A stretch of DNA of 64,000 nucleotides, taken from NCBI RefSeq assembly GCF_027667425.1, contig NZ_JAQEGR010000006.1, forward strand, positions 62,001 to 126,000. The letters run 5' to 3'. A program made the translations under genes and the position numbers. Of the stretch, positions 51,963 to 60,373 are shown one piece after another (within the stretch, counting starts at the first letter, position 1; every line of letters begins with the position of its first letter). The notes below the pieces were generated by a model. That model was not told where the DNA came from, did not search any database, and saw only the letters and a list, made by a program, of their open reading frames with translations. Origin of the DNA: Fusicatenibacter saccharivorans (lineage in GTDB: Bacteria > Bacillota > Clostridia > Lachnospirales > Lachnospiraceae).

Positions 51963-51991
51963 AGTATACTTTAGGAAGACAAGTTTGTAAA
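51963..51991 (-). promoter_or_regulatory. merR promoter with AAGTATACTT palindrome
   Basis: On the minus strand TTTACA (51991-51986), 17 bases, TATACT (51968-51963). The palindrome AAGTATACTT covers the -10. The remaining gap to yesM (51992-52153) shows no convincing promoter for yesM. Confidence 0.55.
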
Positions 51992-52153
51992 GTGTAAAAC
52001 ATGATTTCTGAAAAACACAGACCATAAAAAAGAGAAAATCAGAGCAACTTGTGACTGGACGGAACAGCAATTGGTTGTTAAAATGGTGTTAATGAGGTTT
52101 CATTTTGCAGAAAATGTTTAAAAACGAATGTGCAGATGGGGGATGGAGAAAAA

Positions 52154-53866
52154 ATGGGGAAGCCAAAAAAGAGAAAAGAATATTCCCTGAAGAAAATTGT
52201 TTTAATGGTATTTGCATGCAGCAGTCTGCTCTGTCTTCTGCTGATTATTTTTGTCACGCGGATTTCCATGAAAGCCATGCGGGAATCTAAAATGGAAACA
52301 TCGCTGAAAGCAACACTGGAGGAAGTGAATCAGGGCTTTGAGTCAGAGTACAATGTGCTGCTGCGTCTGTCACAGACGATGACATCGAATGGACTGGTCG
52401 GGGAAAAATATGATGCTTATCGAACGGCAGAAGAGCAGTATGATAAAATTCTGGAGTATCAGGACTTTTATCAGACCCTGAATGTCGCAACCTGGGAGAT
52501 GGAAGATGTTATGCTGGGCGCTTATCTGATTCAGGGGGAGAGCCGGGAAATGACACCGGAGATTCTGTTTTCCACGTACAGCACAAAGAAGGAGACATTC
52601 CAGCCGGAAACACTGTCGAAGCTGGTTGATACGGGAGAAGTTACATATCATTCCATTCATCAAAGCTACAACAGTGTGAGAAATGATAATGTTGTTTCAA
52701 TGGGACGCAGAACATCATTTTCAGATGGCACAGATGCCTGGATTTATTTAGAAGCAAAATCAGATGAAGCACTGATGCTGCAGAAACGTTCCGAATTAGA
52801 AAAAATACCATATGTGCTGCTGCAGCTGAATCCGGAAAAGAAAGTAGAGTATTCCAGCGAGAAAGTATTTGCAAAAGGAGATATCCTTGAACTGGATGAG
52901 GATGGCAGAATAGAGCAGAACGGATATGAGGGAGTTGCCAAAAAGAATATCTATGGATTTTATACGGTTTTGCTGCTTCCAACTTATGAATACCAGAGCG
53001 AAATTTATCAATGGACCCTGCTGACAGGAAGCGTGATTTTTATTTCACTGGCCATTCTTGCTGTAGTCGCAATTTCACAGATCTGGCTGGTATCGCATCC
53101 GATCAAAGTACTGGAAAAAGAAATGCGCCATTTTGGAAAAGGAGATTTTTCTGAGGCAGAGACACCGGTTCAGCTTGCGGAATACAATCAGCTTTTTGCA
53201 ACGTTCAATCAGATGAAAGCGCAGATTCAGGAGCTGATTGAGAGTGAGCAGCGGAAGGAAAAAGAAAAAGCGGATCTGGAGCTGGAAAAGCTGATGTATC
53301 AGATCAATCCGCATTTTCTGATGAATGCGCTGAATTCTATTCATTGGATGGCGCTGACAAATCATCAGAAAGAGATCGATGATTACGTGAAGCATCTCGG
53401 CTTTATTTTGAGTTATTCCCTTGGGAAGGCGGAGCAGAACACGACACTGCGTACCGAATTGAAATACCTGCAGTATTATCTGGAACTACAGCGGATGACG
53501 CATGATTTTTCCAGTGAATTTGATATTGCGGAGGGAGAGTATCTGAATACGCGGTGTGCCCGCTTTCTGCTGCAGCCGATTGCAGAAAATGCGGTCTGCC
53601 ATAATATGGACGAATTTGGAACCCTGTGGGTAGAAGCGTCGGAACAGGATGGGATAATTACCATTCGAATCCGGGACGATGGAAAGGGCTTTGAAATATC
53701 GGAGAAGATGGAGCAGAATGCAAAAGACGAACGAAAGGGGATCGGTCTGCGTTATGTGCAGATGACACTGAAATCATTCTATGGAGAAGAAGCAGAGATC
53801 AAAATAGAGAGTGAACTGGGAAAAGGAACGGAGGTTACCCTGCATTTTCCGGTGCTTCCGGCATAA
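52154..53866 (+). CDS. yesM: YesM/LytS-type sensor histidine kinase
   Basis: A 570-aa membrane kinase for a carbohydrate locus. It has a basic start, TM1 (about 12-35), an extracellular sensor of about 250 residues and TM2 (about 285-310; VIFISLAILAVVAIS). HAMP follows, then the His_kinase domain with H387 in YQINPHFLMNALNSIHWM, and HATPase with IAENAVCHN, DDGKGFE and GIGLRYVQ. The ribosome binding site GGGGGATGGAG lies after an in-frame ATG at 52130 and positions ATG 52154. yesN follows after 51 bases. Such pairs sense extracellular sugars or oligosaccharides and switch on the neighbouring CUT1 importer. Confidence 0.95.
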   Translation: MGKPKKRKEYSLKKIVLMVFACSSLLCLLLIIFVTRISMKAMRESKMETSLKATLEEVNQGFESEYNVLLRLSQTMTSNGLVGEKYDAYRTAEEQYDKILEYQDFYQTLNVATWEMEDVMLGAYLIQGESREMTPEILFSTYSTKKETFQPETLSKLVDTGEVTYHSIHQSYNSVRNDNVVSMGRRTSFSDGTDAWIYLEAKSDEALMLQKRSELEKIPYVLLQLNPEKKVEYSSEKVFAKGDILELDEDGRIEQNGYEGVAKKNIYGFYTVLLLPTYEYQSEIYQWTLLTGSVIFISLAILAVVAISQIWLVSHPIKVLEKEMRHFGKGDFSEAETPVQLAEYNQLFATFNQMKAQIQELIESEQRKEKEKADLELEKLMYQINPHFLMNALNSIHWMALTNHQKEIDDYVKHLGFILSYSLGKAEQNTTLRTELKYLQYYLELQRMTHDFSSEFDIAEGEYLNTRCARFLLQPIAENAVCHNMDEFGTLWVEASEQDGIITIRIRDDGKGFEISEKMEQNAKDERKGIGLRYVQMTLKSFYGEEAEIKIESELGKGTEVTLHFPVLPA

Positions 53867-53917
53867 AAAAAGAACTACGAGAGGGAAAAGAGAAAAAGAT
53901 AAAATGGGGTGGAACAA

Positions 53918-54994
53918 ATGTATCAGGTATTGGTGATTGACGATGATAAGCTGGCAAGAAAGGGACTGATTTCACTGATTCCGTGGGAAAAATACGGAAT
54001 GGAGGTCGCCGGAGATGTGGCGAACGGAGCGTTAGCACTGCAGTTTATTGAAACACATCCGGTGGATCTGGCTGTGGTGGATCTGACGATGCCGGTGCTC
54101 TCCGGGTTGGAGTTTATCTGCGAGTGCAGGGCGCGGGAAATTTCCATGGACTATATTGTGCTTTCCGCACATGAGGATTTTACGTATGTGCAGAAAGCAT
54201 TGCGGCTCGGGGTAATTGATTATATTTCGAAGCTTCAGCTTGAACCGGAAGAATGCGGTGAGGTGTTCCTGCGTGCGGCGGAGCATATTCGAAAACGGAA
54301 AGAAAAAGAGCAGCAGATGCAGGCGGGGGGAAGAATAAATCGGAAAAAGACAGAGACTGTGGCAGATCAGGAAGAGAAGGAACAATGGAGAAAACTCTGG
54401 GAGGAGACGGCTTCGCTGACCTGGATTTATAATATAGAGGAAACACAGAAACTCTGTAATCTCAGGAAGGCAATTCCGACCAGTCAGAAACAGGAATACC
54501 GGTACACAATGCAGACGCTGCAGGAAATTCAGAATGCCTTTGGCATTTTCATGGAGGAGCAGGAATATGAAAATCTGCAGGAGCCGGAAAAACTGACAGA
54601 AAAAATACGACAGGATCTGTGGCAGCGGGTACAGAACGGAGAAGGACAGGCTGTTACGGAGATATTGATTTTAAAAGCGGTACTTTTTATCGAAGATCAT
54701 CTGGTGGATTTTGAAGTGAAAGCGGAGCAGATTGCAGATGCTGTTGGAATGTCGAGAAGTTATTTTTCCGTCTGTTTCAAGAAATGCACAGGCTATTCGG
54801 TCAACAGTTATATCCGAAAAGAACGGATTGCACTGGCCTGCCGTCTGCTGCGGGAAAATCCGCAGATTTCAGCAGAACAGATGGCGGATGCTGTCGGGTA
54901 TCATGATGAAAAATATTTTGTAAAACTGTTTCAGCAGAGTATGGGTATTGGCTTTGCCGAATATAAAAAACAGTTAAAACGGCAGGAGTTTTAG
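53918..54994 (+). CDS. yesN: YesN-type response regulator with AraC HTH domain
   Basis: A 358-aa regulator with a receiver domain (acidic pair in VIDDDK, phospho-acceptor D55 in VVDLTMPVLSG, K in YISKLQ where most have YLLKP). A Glu/Lys-rich helical linker follows, and then a C-terminal pair of AraC helix-turn-helices (DAVGMSRSYFSVCFKKCTGYSV and MADAVGYHDEKYFVKLFQQSMG). GTG 53909 is in frame, but GGGGTGG before ATG 53918 sets the start. It probably activates the solute-binding protein gene 212 bases downstream. A terminator separates the two. Confidence 0.94.
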   Translation: MYQVLVIDDDKLARKGLISLIPWEKYGMEVAGDVANGALALQFIETHPVDLAVVDLTMPVLSGLEFICECRAREISMDYIVLSAHEDFTYVQKALRLGVIDYISKLQLEPEECGEVFLRAAEHIRKRKEKEQQMQAGGRINRKKTETVADQEEKEQWRKLWEETASLTWIYNIEETQKLCNLRKAIPTSQKQEYRYTMQTLQEIQNAFGIFMEEQEYENLQEPEKLTEKIRQDLWQRVQNGEGQAVTEILILKAVLFIEDHLVDFEVKAEQIADAVGMSRSYFSVCFKKCTGYSVNSYIRKERIALACRLLRENPQISAEQMADAVGYHDEKYFVKLFQQSMGIGFAEYKKQLKRQEF

Positions 54995-55020
54995 CAGAAT
55001 GCCGGAGTGTGGGAACGAAA

Positions 55021-55065
55021 AAGCAGACATTTGTTTGAAGGACAGAGAACAAATGTCTGCTTTTT
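55021..55065 (+). terminator. yesMN terminator
   Basis: A perfect 15-bp stem, AAGCAGACATTTGTT (55021-55035) with its complement (55048-55062), continuing into T5. The 140 bases after it must hold the promoter of the importer; TGTTC-10-GAACA near 55095 is a possible operator. Confidence 0.9.
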
Positions 55066-55206
55066 GGATGAAATGGATCCTGGTTTTGTATAAATGTTCG
55101 TAAAAAATAGAACACAAGGCTGTTTTAATTCGTCAAAATGTATCATAAAATAGACTTACAAGAAAACGAAAGAAACAAAATGACGAACGAGGAAAGGGGA
55201 AAACAC

Positions 55207-56946
55207 ATGAAAAGGAAAAAACTTGTTGCAATCTTACTCACAGCAGCGATGACCGCAGGCATGCTGGCCGGATGTGGAAGCAGCGGCGGCAGCACAGGAG
55301 GCACATCGGACAGTAAAGCATCATCTGAGAGCACAGCATCTTCCAGAACGGCTGATAATTCTTCTGAGGAAGATGGAGAGGATCTGGCGTTCAAAAAATT
55401 CCCGGAAGTTGTCGAGGTACACGTAGGACAGGGTGTCAGCGCAACCGATACTCTGCCGGACGGACTAAGCGTGGATAATAACCAGTACACCGACTATCTT
55501 CTGGAAAACTTCAACATCAAAATCGTTGTAGACTGGACCGCAGCATCTGGAAATGATTACACACAGAAAGTAGCGCTCTGTATCGCAAGCAATACCCTTC
55601 CGGATGCGATGACGGTATCGAGAGAGTATATGCTGAAAGCCGCAAAAGCAGGTCAGTTATACGATCTGACCGATCTGTTCCAGAAAGTACAGTCTGATCA
55701 GGTAAAAGAAGTTATGGATTCGACCGATGGACAGGCTATCGCAGAAGCGAGCGTGGACGGCAGACAGTATGCAATCCCGGCAGTTGAGGTAGAAACAGGA
55801 AGCGTTCAGGTATTAAACGTTCGTCAGGACTGGCTCGATGAGTATGGTCTCGATGCACCGAAAACTCTGGACGATGTAGAAAATATTGCCAAAGTATTTG
55901 CGGAGAAAAAACCGGCAGGCGAAGATACCATTCCGCTGGCTGGTCCGGATAAAAATACAAAATGCTATACCAGTTTTCTGGATACCGGCACAACAACAGG
56001 CGGATTTGACGCAGTATTTACCGCAAACGGCGCATATCCGGGACTGTTCCTGAAAGATGATGACGGAAACGTAACATATGGAACCGACTCCGATGCAACC
56101 AGAAGTACACTGGAGCGTCTGGCGGACTGGTACGCAAAAGGCTATATTGATCCTGAGATGGGAACAAGAGATTCCACAATCGAGCAGATCAATGCCGGAA
56201 AAGTTGGTATGTTCTTCGGCGCATGGTGGGTTTCCGGTTATGGAATCGGTGATGCATACCGTAACGAGCCGGATGCAAACTGGCAGACCTATCCGATCTA
56301 CACCGATGACGGTGAATGGAATGTAAGACTTGGATCTGCAACAACAGGTTACTGTGTCATCAACAAAAATGTTTCCGAAGATGTTGCCAAAGCAGTTATC
56401 ATCATGGCCAACGTTCTGTTGAGAGATGAGAGCAAATTTGATGTTTCCGAGCAGCCGCTCAGCTTCTGGCCAGTCAGAACACTGATGGCTCCGGCTGATG
56501 AGTGTGAATACACTTATCATGAACTGATCAAAGTATTAAACGGCGAAACCAAGCCGGAAGATTATGCAGGTGTATCCAGTGCATACAAACTGCTGGCAAA
56601 CGATGTTTCGGTTATTAAGGATACCGTTCCTGGATACGAAAAAGACAAACAGCTCTCTATCGAAGATTTCAGCACTGAAAACTTCGGTAACTTCCAGAGA
56701 ATGTATTCTTTGCTGGTCGGCGACCGTCCGTACGCTACGACAGAAGTAAACAACAAAGTCAGAAGCTGCATCTTCAGCCAGACAGCTACCATGGAGAAAA
56801 AATGGGCAAACCTGCAGTCCATGGAAAATGAGATGGTTATGAAAGTCATCACCGGAAAATCGGATATCAGCGCATACGATGAGTTCGTGAAGAACTGGAA
56901 GTCTGAAGGCGGCGATACAATTCTGGAAGAAGTAGAAGAATACTAA
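55207..56946 (+). CDS. Extracellular solute-binding lipoprotein (CUT1 sugar ABC importer)
   Basis: A 579-aa lipid-anchored sugar receptor. The signal peptide ends in lipobox LAGCGSS (C at about 22), followed by a Ser/Thr/Gly spacer. The mature part has the LplA/YtcQ-type layout with VDWTAASGNDYTQKVAL, a Tyr/Trp-rich sugar site and an MFFGAWWVSGYG segment. The size (over 500 aa) is that of receptors for oligosaccharides. The frame opens at 55138, but AAAGGGGAAAACAC before ATG 55207 and the signal peptide set the start. It is first in the importer unit, and a hairpin separates it from the permeases. Confidence 0.94.
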   Translation: MKRKKLVAILLTAAMTAGMLAGCGSSGGSTGGTSDSKASSESTASSRTADNSSEEDGEDLAFKKFPEVVEVHVGQGVSATDTLPDGLSVDNNQYTDYLLENFNIKIVVDWTAASGNDYTQKVALCIASNTLPDAMTVSREYMLKAAKAGQLYDLTDLFQKVQSDQVKEVMDSTDGQAIAEASVDGRQYAIPAVEVETGSVQVLNVRQDWLDEYGLDAPKTLDDVENIAKVFAEKKPAGEDTIPLAGPDKNTKCYTSFLDTGTTTGGFDAVFTANGAYPGLFLKDDDGNVTYGTDSDATRSTLERLADWYAKGYIDPEMGTRDSTIEQINAGKVGMFFGAWWVSGYGIGDAYRNEPDANWQTYPIYTDDGEWNVRLGSATTGYCVINKNVSEDVAKAVIIMANVLLRDESKFDVSEQPLSFWPVRTLMAPADECEYTYHELIKVLNGETKPEDYAGVSSAYKLLANDVSVIKDTVPGYEKDKQLSIEDFSTENFGNFQRMYSLLVGDRPYATTEVNNKVRSCIFSQTATMEKKWANLQSMENEMVMKVITGKSDISAYDEFVKNWKSEGGDTILEEVEEY

Positions 56947-57008
56947 AACAGGAAAAAGGCAGACCGTTTCAATGTGATTTTCAGATACTGAAAGATCACC
57001 TGCTTTGC

Positions 57009-57041
57009 GAAAAGGGGAGAGCAGTCAGCTTTCCCCTTTTT
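57009..57041 (+). terminator. Internal terminator between receptor and permease genes
   Basis: GAAAAGGGGA (57009-57018) pairs with TCCCCTTTTT (57032-57041) around a 13-base loop, ending in T5. Partial termination here would give more receptor than permease, a common feature of binding-protein operons. Confidence 0.75.
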
Positions 57042-57107
57042 CACAGAATACGTTCTGTCCATCGGAAACAAAAGGAAAATACGGAAATGACAGGAGGGAG
57101 GATCTGT

Positions 57108-58043
57108 ATGAAAGCAGCTTCTGCGTCAAAGAAAAAGGGAGTTCTGAAAAAAACAAGAAATTCCAGAACCATCTGGAACTATCATATTATGATTCTGATA
57201 GGAATGGTCTGGCTGTTCTTCTTTAATATTGTTCCAATGTTCGGAATTGTCATTGCATTTGAGGATTACAGTCCGATGTCCGGACTGTGGCATTCAGACT
57301 TTGTAGGAATGGAAAATTTTACATATTTATTTTCCATGAGTGACTGTAAACGAGTCATTTTTAATACGCTGGTTATCGCAGTTGCCAAATTGATTCTAAA
57401 TATTATTGTGCCACTGGCATTTGCACTTTTATTAAATGAAATCCGTCAGGTGAAATTTAAAAAAGCAGTACAGACAATTGTTTATCTGCCGCACTTTCTT
57501 TCCTGGGTTATTCTGGCAAGTGTTCTGCTGGAAATGTTCGGCTATAAAGGTGTTATCAATTCCATCCTTGGTGTATTTGGAATCCGGGGAAAGATATGGT
57601 TCTCAGAGGAGAGCTGCTTTCGCCAGTTAGTCATCGGTTCGGATGTATGGAAAGAGTTTGGATTTAATGCCGTTATTTATTTAGCAGCTCTCACCGGGAT
57701 CAGCCCGGAACTCTATGAGGCAGCGGCAATTGACGGCTGCAGTCGTTGGAAAGCGGTATGGAATATCACTATTCCAGGTATTGCAAGTACGATCGTTGTA
57801 TTAAGTATTCTCGGACTTGGAAATGTACTAAACGCAGGCTTCGATCAGATATTCAACCTGTACAGTCCGTTGGTTTACTCCACAGGAGATATCCTTGATA
57901 CATGGGTTTACCGCATGGGTCTTTTAAATGTACAGTTCTCGCTGGCAACAGCAGCAGGCCTGTTTAAGTCGGTCATCAGCTTTACCCTGATTGTCATTTC
58001 CTACATCATTGCATATAAAGCCGCAGACTATAAGATTTTCTAA
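57108..58043 (+). CDS. Sugar ABC permease, LplB type
   Basis: A 311-aa inner-membrane permease of the CUT1 family with six TM helices and the cytoplasmic EAA loop (LYEAAAIDGCSRWKAVWNITIP, about residues 205-226) that docks the ATPase. It starts with MKAASASKKK after AGGAGGGAGG; an earlier ATG (57087) lies before that site. It is paired with the second permease 14 bases downstream. There is no ATP-binding subunit gene nearby. Confidence 0.95.
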   Translation: MKAASASKKKGVLKKTRNSRTIWNYHIMILIGMVWLFFFNIVPMFGIVIAFEDYSPMSGLWHSDFVGMENFTYLFSMSDCKRVIFNTLVIAVAKLILNIIVPLAFALLLNEIRQVKFKKAVQTIVYLPHFLSWVILASVLLEMFGYKGVINSILGVFGIRGKIWFSEESCFRQLVIGSDVWKEFGFNAVIYLAALTGISPELYEAAAIDGCSRWKAVWNITIPGIASTIVVLSILGLGNVLNAGFDQIFNLYSPLVYSTGDILDTWVYRMGLLNVQFSLATAAGLFKSVISFTLIVISYIIAYKAADYKIF

Positions 58044-58057
58044 GGAGGGACAAAATC

Positions 58058-58942
58058 ATGATTCAAAGCAAAAGTCTTGGAAGTAAAATATTTAATGTGT
58101 TTAACATCATTTTAATGAGTCTGCTCTCCTTAAGCTGTCTGTATCCCCTGTGGTATACACTCTGTCTTTCTGTTTCCGACAAGGCCGCGGCAAATTCGGG
58201 CAAGGTAAGTTTTTATCCGGTTGGATTCTCCCTGGCTTCCTATCAGCAGATCATGGGAGACACGCAATTTTTTCGTTCCTTCCTGATTTCTGCAGAGCGG
58301 ACGATTTTTGGAACAGTCTTTACCATTGTAGTGCTTGCTATCTTTGCCTATCCGTTGTCTAAATCAGCAAATGAGTATCATCCGAAAAATGTGATTATGT
58401 GGATCGTTATTTTTTGCATGCTGTTCAACGGTGGAACGATTCCATGGTATATTACGATGGTAAATTACGGTATGATCGACAGTATGATCGGTCTGATTCT
58501 CTGTGGAGGCCTTCCGGTTTTTAATCTGATTTTGTTGATTAACTTTTATCGAAGCCTGCCAAAAGAACTGATGGAAGCAGCAGAAATTGACGGTGCCGGT
58601 GTCTGGACAGTTTTGTTCCGTATTGTTGTTCCGTGTGCAATTCCGATTTTTGCGACGCTAATTCTCTTTACCAGTGTCGGTTACTGGAATGAATATTTTC
58701 AGGGGCTGGTACTTTCAAGTGGCGAGCAGCATTATCCGTTACAGACTTATATTAAGCAGATGGTCGTTAATATCCAGACGACAAATCTTTCGATGGATCA
58801 GATCGAAAAAATGGACAAGCTGTCCAATCAGTCTTTGGATGCGGCAAAGGTATTCATCGCGATGATCCCAATGCTGGTGGTATATCCGTTCCTGCAGAAA
58901 TACTTTATCAACGGTATTATGCTGGGAGCTGTAAAAGAATAA
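58058..58942 (+). CDS. Sugar ABC permease, YtcP type
   Basis: A 294-aa permease, partner of LplB, with six TM helices and the EAA loop (LMEAAEIDGAGVWTVLFRIVVP, about 171-192). It has AAGGAGGG 9 bases before ATG 58058 and ends with PFLQKYFINGIMLGAVKE, the standard C-terminus of the subfamily. With the receptor and LplB it forms an importer for galactoside oligosaccharides, judged from the GH42 gene nearby; an MsmK-like ATPase must come from elsewhere. Confidence 0.95.
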   Translation: MIQSKSLGSKIFNVFNIILMSLLSLSCLYPLWYTLCLSVSDKAAANSGKVSFYPVGFSLASYQQIMGDTQFFRSFLISAERTIFGTVFTIVVLAIFAYPLSKSANEYHPKNVIMWIVIFCMLFNGGTIPWYITMVNYGMIDSMIGLILCGGLPVFNLILLINFYRSLPKELMEAAEIDGAGVWTVLFRIVVPCAIPIFATLILFTSVGYWNEYFQGLVLSSGEQHYPLQTYIKQMVVNIQTTNLSMDQIEKMDKLSNQSLDAAKVFIAMIPMLVVYPFLQKYFINGIMLGAVKE

Positions 58943-58956
58943 GAAAAAAGAGTGAC

Positions 58957-58995
58957 AAGGCTCTGATGGAGTGAAAATCCATCGGAGTCTTTTTT
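58957..58995 (+). terminator. Importer operon terminator
   Basis: GGCTCTGATGGA (58959-58970) pairs with TCCATCGGAGTC (58978-58989), followed by six T. Confidence 0.85.
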
Positions 58996-59018
58996 CATGG
59001 CAGGGGATAAAAAGTGCA

Positions 59019-59048
59019 TTGCTTATCTGTATCAGAATGGAATATAAT
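59019..59048 (+). promoter_or_regulatory. araC-type gene promoter
   Basis: TTGCTT (59019-59024), 18 bases, perfect TATAAT (59043-59048), about 38 bases before the GTG start. Confidence 0.65.
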
Positions 59049-59085
59049 AGAAGACAGAAAAAACGAAAAAATGTGAGGAATCATC

Positions 59086-60054
59086 GTGAAACAGGAAATT
59101 ATAGCAGACCTGTCCAGGATCACCGAGGAGGAACAGGCAATTCTGGACGGCAAGACGGAAGTGGAAAAGGAGCGGTATTCGAGCGGACAGAAGTTTGTAA
59201 TGGATGCGGGAAAGCTGCTGAAGCGGGGAAAATTGATTGATATTCGGCCGCACACGCGGTTTATTCGTTTTCCGGCGCACAGCCACAATTATGTCGAGAT
59301 GATCTACATGTGCCAGGGAAGCACCGTGCACACCATCAACGGGGACCGGATCGAGCTGAAAACGGGTGAGCTGCTGATTCTGAATCAGAATGCAGTGCAG
59401 GAAATTGAACCGGCAGGGCGTGACGATATCGCGGTCAACTTTCTGATTCTGCCGGAGTTTTTTGACCAGACGCTGCGAATGATCGGGGCAGAGGAGAATC
59501 AGTTAAAGGATTTTATCGTCGGCTGTCTGAAAAGCGGGGAGGTACCGCTCTGTTATCTGCATTACAGAATCGCGGATGTCCTTCCGGTGCAGAATCTGAT
59601 CGAAAATCTCGTCTGGACGCTCTTACATCACCAGAGCAATAAGCGGAGCATCAATCAGATTACGATGGGCCTTTTATTCCTGCAACTCATGAACTACACC
59701 GAACGCGTGCAGGTGGGAGAGCAGTATTTTGAACAGGAGATGCTGCTCGGCGTATACCGCTATATCGAGGAACATTACCGGGAGGGCAGTCTTTCGGAAC
59801 TGGCGGAAGAACTGCACTACGATTTTTACACCTTAAGCCGCATGATCCGCCGCCTGACCGGGAAAAACTACACTGAACTTGTCCAGAACAAACGCCTCAC
59901 CCAGGCCGCGTATCTGCTGGAAACGACAGGACTTTCCGTGGCAGACATCGGCGAGCGGGTCGGGTATGAGAACATGAGTTATTTTCATCGGATTTTTAAA
60001 GAGCGCTATGGAATATCGCCGAAGAAGTACCGGGTGGAGAAGAAAATAGAATAG
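59086..60054 (+). CDS. AraC-family transcriptional regulator with cupin sensor (GTG start)
   Basis: A 322-aa sugar-responsive regulator. The N-terminal half has a cupin-like sensor (HSHNYVEMIYMCQGSTVHTI, GELLILNQNAVQEIEP). The C-terminal AraC domain has ELAEELHYDFYTLSRMIRRLTG and VADIGERVGYENMSYFHRIFKERYG. GTG 59086 follows TGAGGA with a 6-base spacer; no ATG fits as well. It stands between the importer and the GH42 gene with its own promoter and terminator, and so probably regulates the GH42 unit, perhaps through the bound sugar. Confidence 0.94.
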   Translation: MKQEIIADLSRITEEEQAILDGKTEVEKERYSSGQKFVMDAGKLLKRGKLIDIRPHTRFIRFPAHSHNYVEMIYMCQGSTVHTINGDRIELKTGELLILNQNAVQEIEPAGRDDIAVNFLILPEFFDQTLRMIGAEENQLKDFIVGCLKSGEVPLCYLHYRIADVLPVQNLIENLVWTLLHHQSNKRSINQITMGLLFLQLMNYTERVQVGEQYFEQEMLLGVYRYIEEHYREGSLSELAEELHYDFYTLSRMIRRLTGKNYTELVQNKRLTQAAYLLETTGLSVADIGERVGYENMSYFHRIFKERYGISPKKYRVEKKIE

Positions 60055-60060
60055 AAATAG

Positions 60061-60099
60061 AAAAATCCACAGGGGGATAAGGGCTCTGTGGATTTTTTT
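60061..60099 (+). terminator. araC-type gene terminator
   Basis: AAAAATCCACAG (60061-60072) pairs with CTGTGGATTTTT (60086-60097), T7 in total. The gap after it (60100-60258) contains two TATAAT hexamers, at 60153 and 60240, without good -35 partners. Confidence 0.88.
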
Positions 60100-60258
60100 G
60101 CTGTTATCCTATTTTAGCGGAAAACAAATCCTCATAAAGATAATTCTGCTTTTATAATAGATTTGTCCAGCATAGTAAGATGTTGGGCATTCGAAAAAGA
60201 AAAAGCAGAGAAAGAGTGGAAAAATAGACAACTTTAGAATATAATTGACTAAGAAAAA

Positions 60259-60372
60259 ATGGAAAAACAGGAAAAACTCGATAAAATTATATTTTACGTC
60301 GTAATTGTCATAGGAATTTTAATGATTTTGCTGCAAAATGGAGGTAAGAAAAAACAGAAACGGAGTGAATAA
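60259..60372 (+). CDS. 37-aa single-span membrane microprotein coupled to the GH42 gene
   Basis: A small ORF from ATG 60259 to TAA 60370-60372, one base before the GH42 start. The product has a charged N-terminus (MEKQEKLDK), one hydrophobic segment of about 16 residues (IIFYVVIVIGILMILL) and a strongly basic tail (GGKKKQKRSE). This is a clear single-span membrane layout with the positive end predicted inside. No good Shine-Dalgarno precedes it; a TATAAT at 60240-60245 would give a very short leader. The ribosome binding site of the GH42 gene (CGGAGTG) lies within its last codons, so translation of the two would be linked. It could be a transporter-accessory or regulatory peptide; it is also possible that the frame is fortuitous. 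Confidence 0.5.
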   Translation: MEKQEKLDKIIFYVVIVIGILMILLQNGGKKKQKRSE

Positions 60373-60373
60373 A

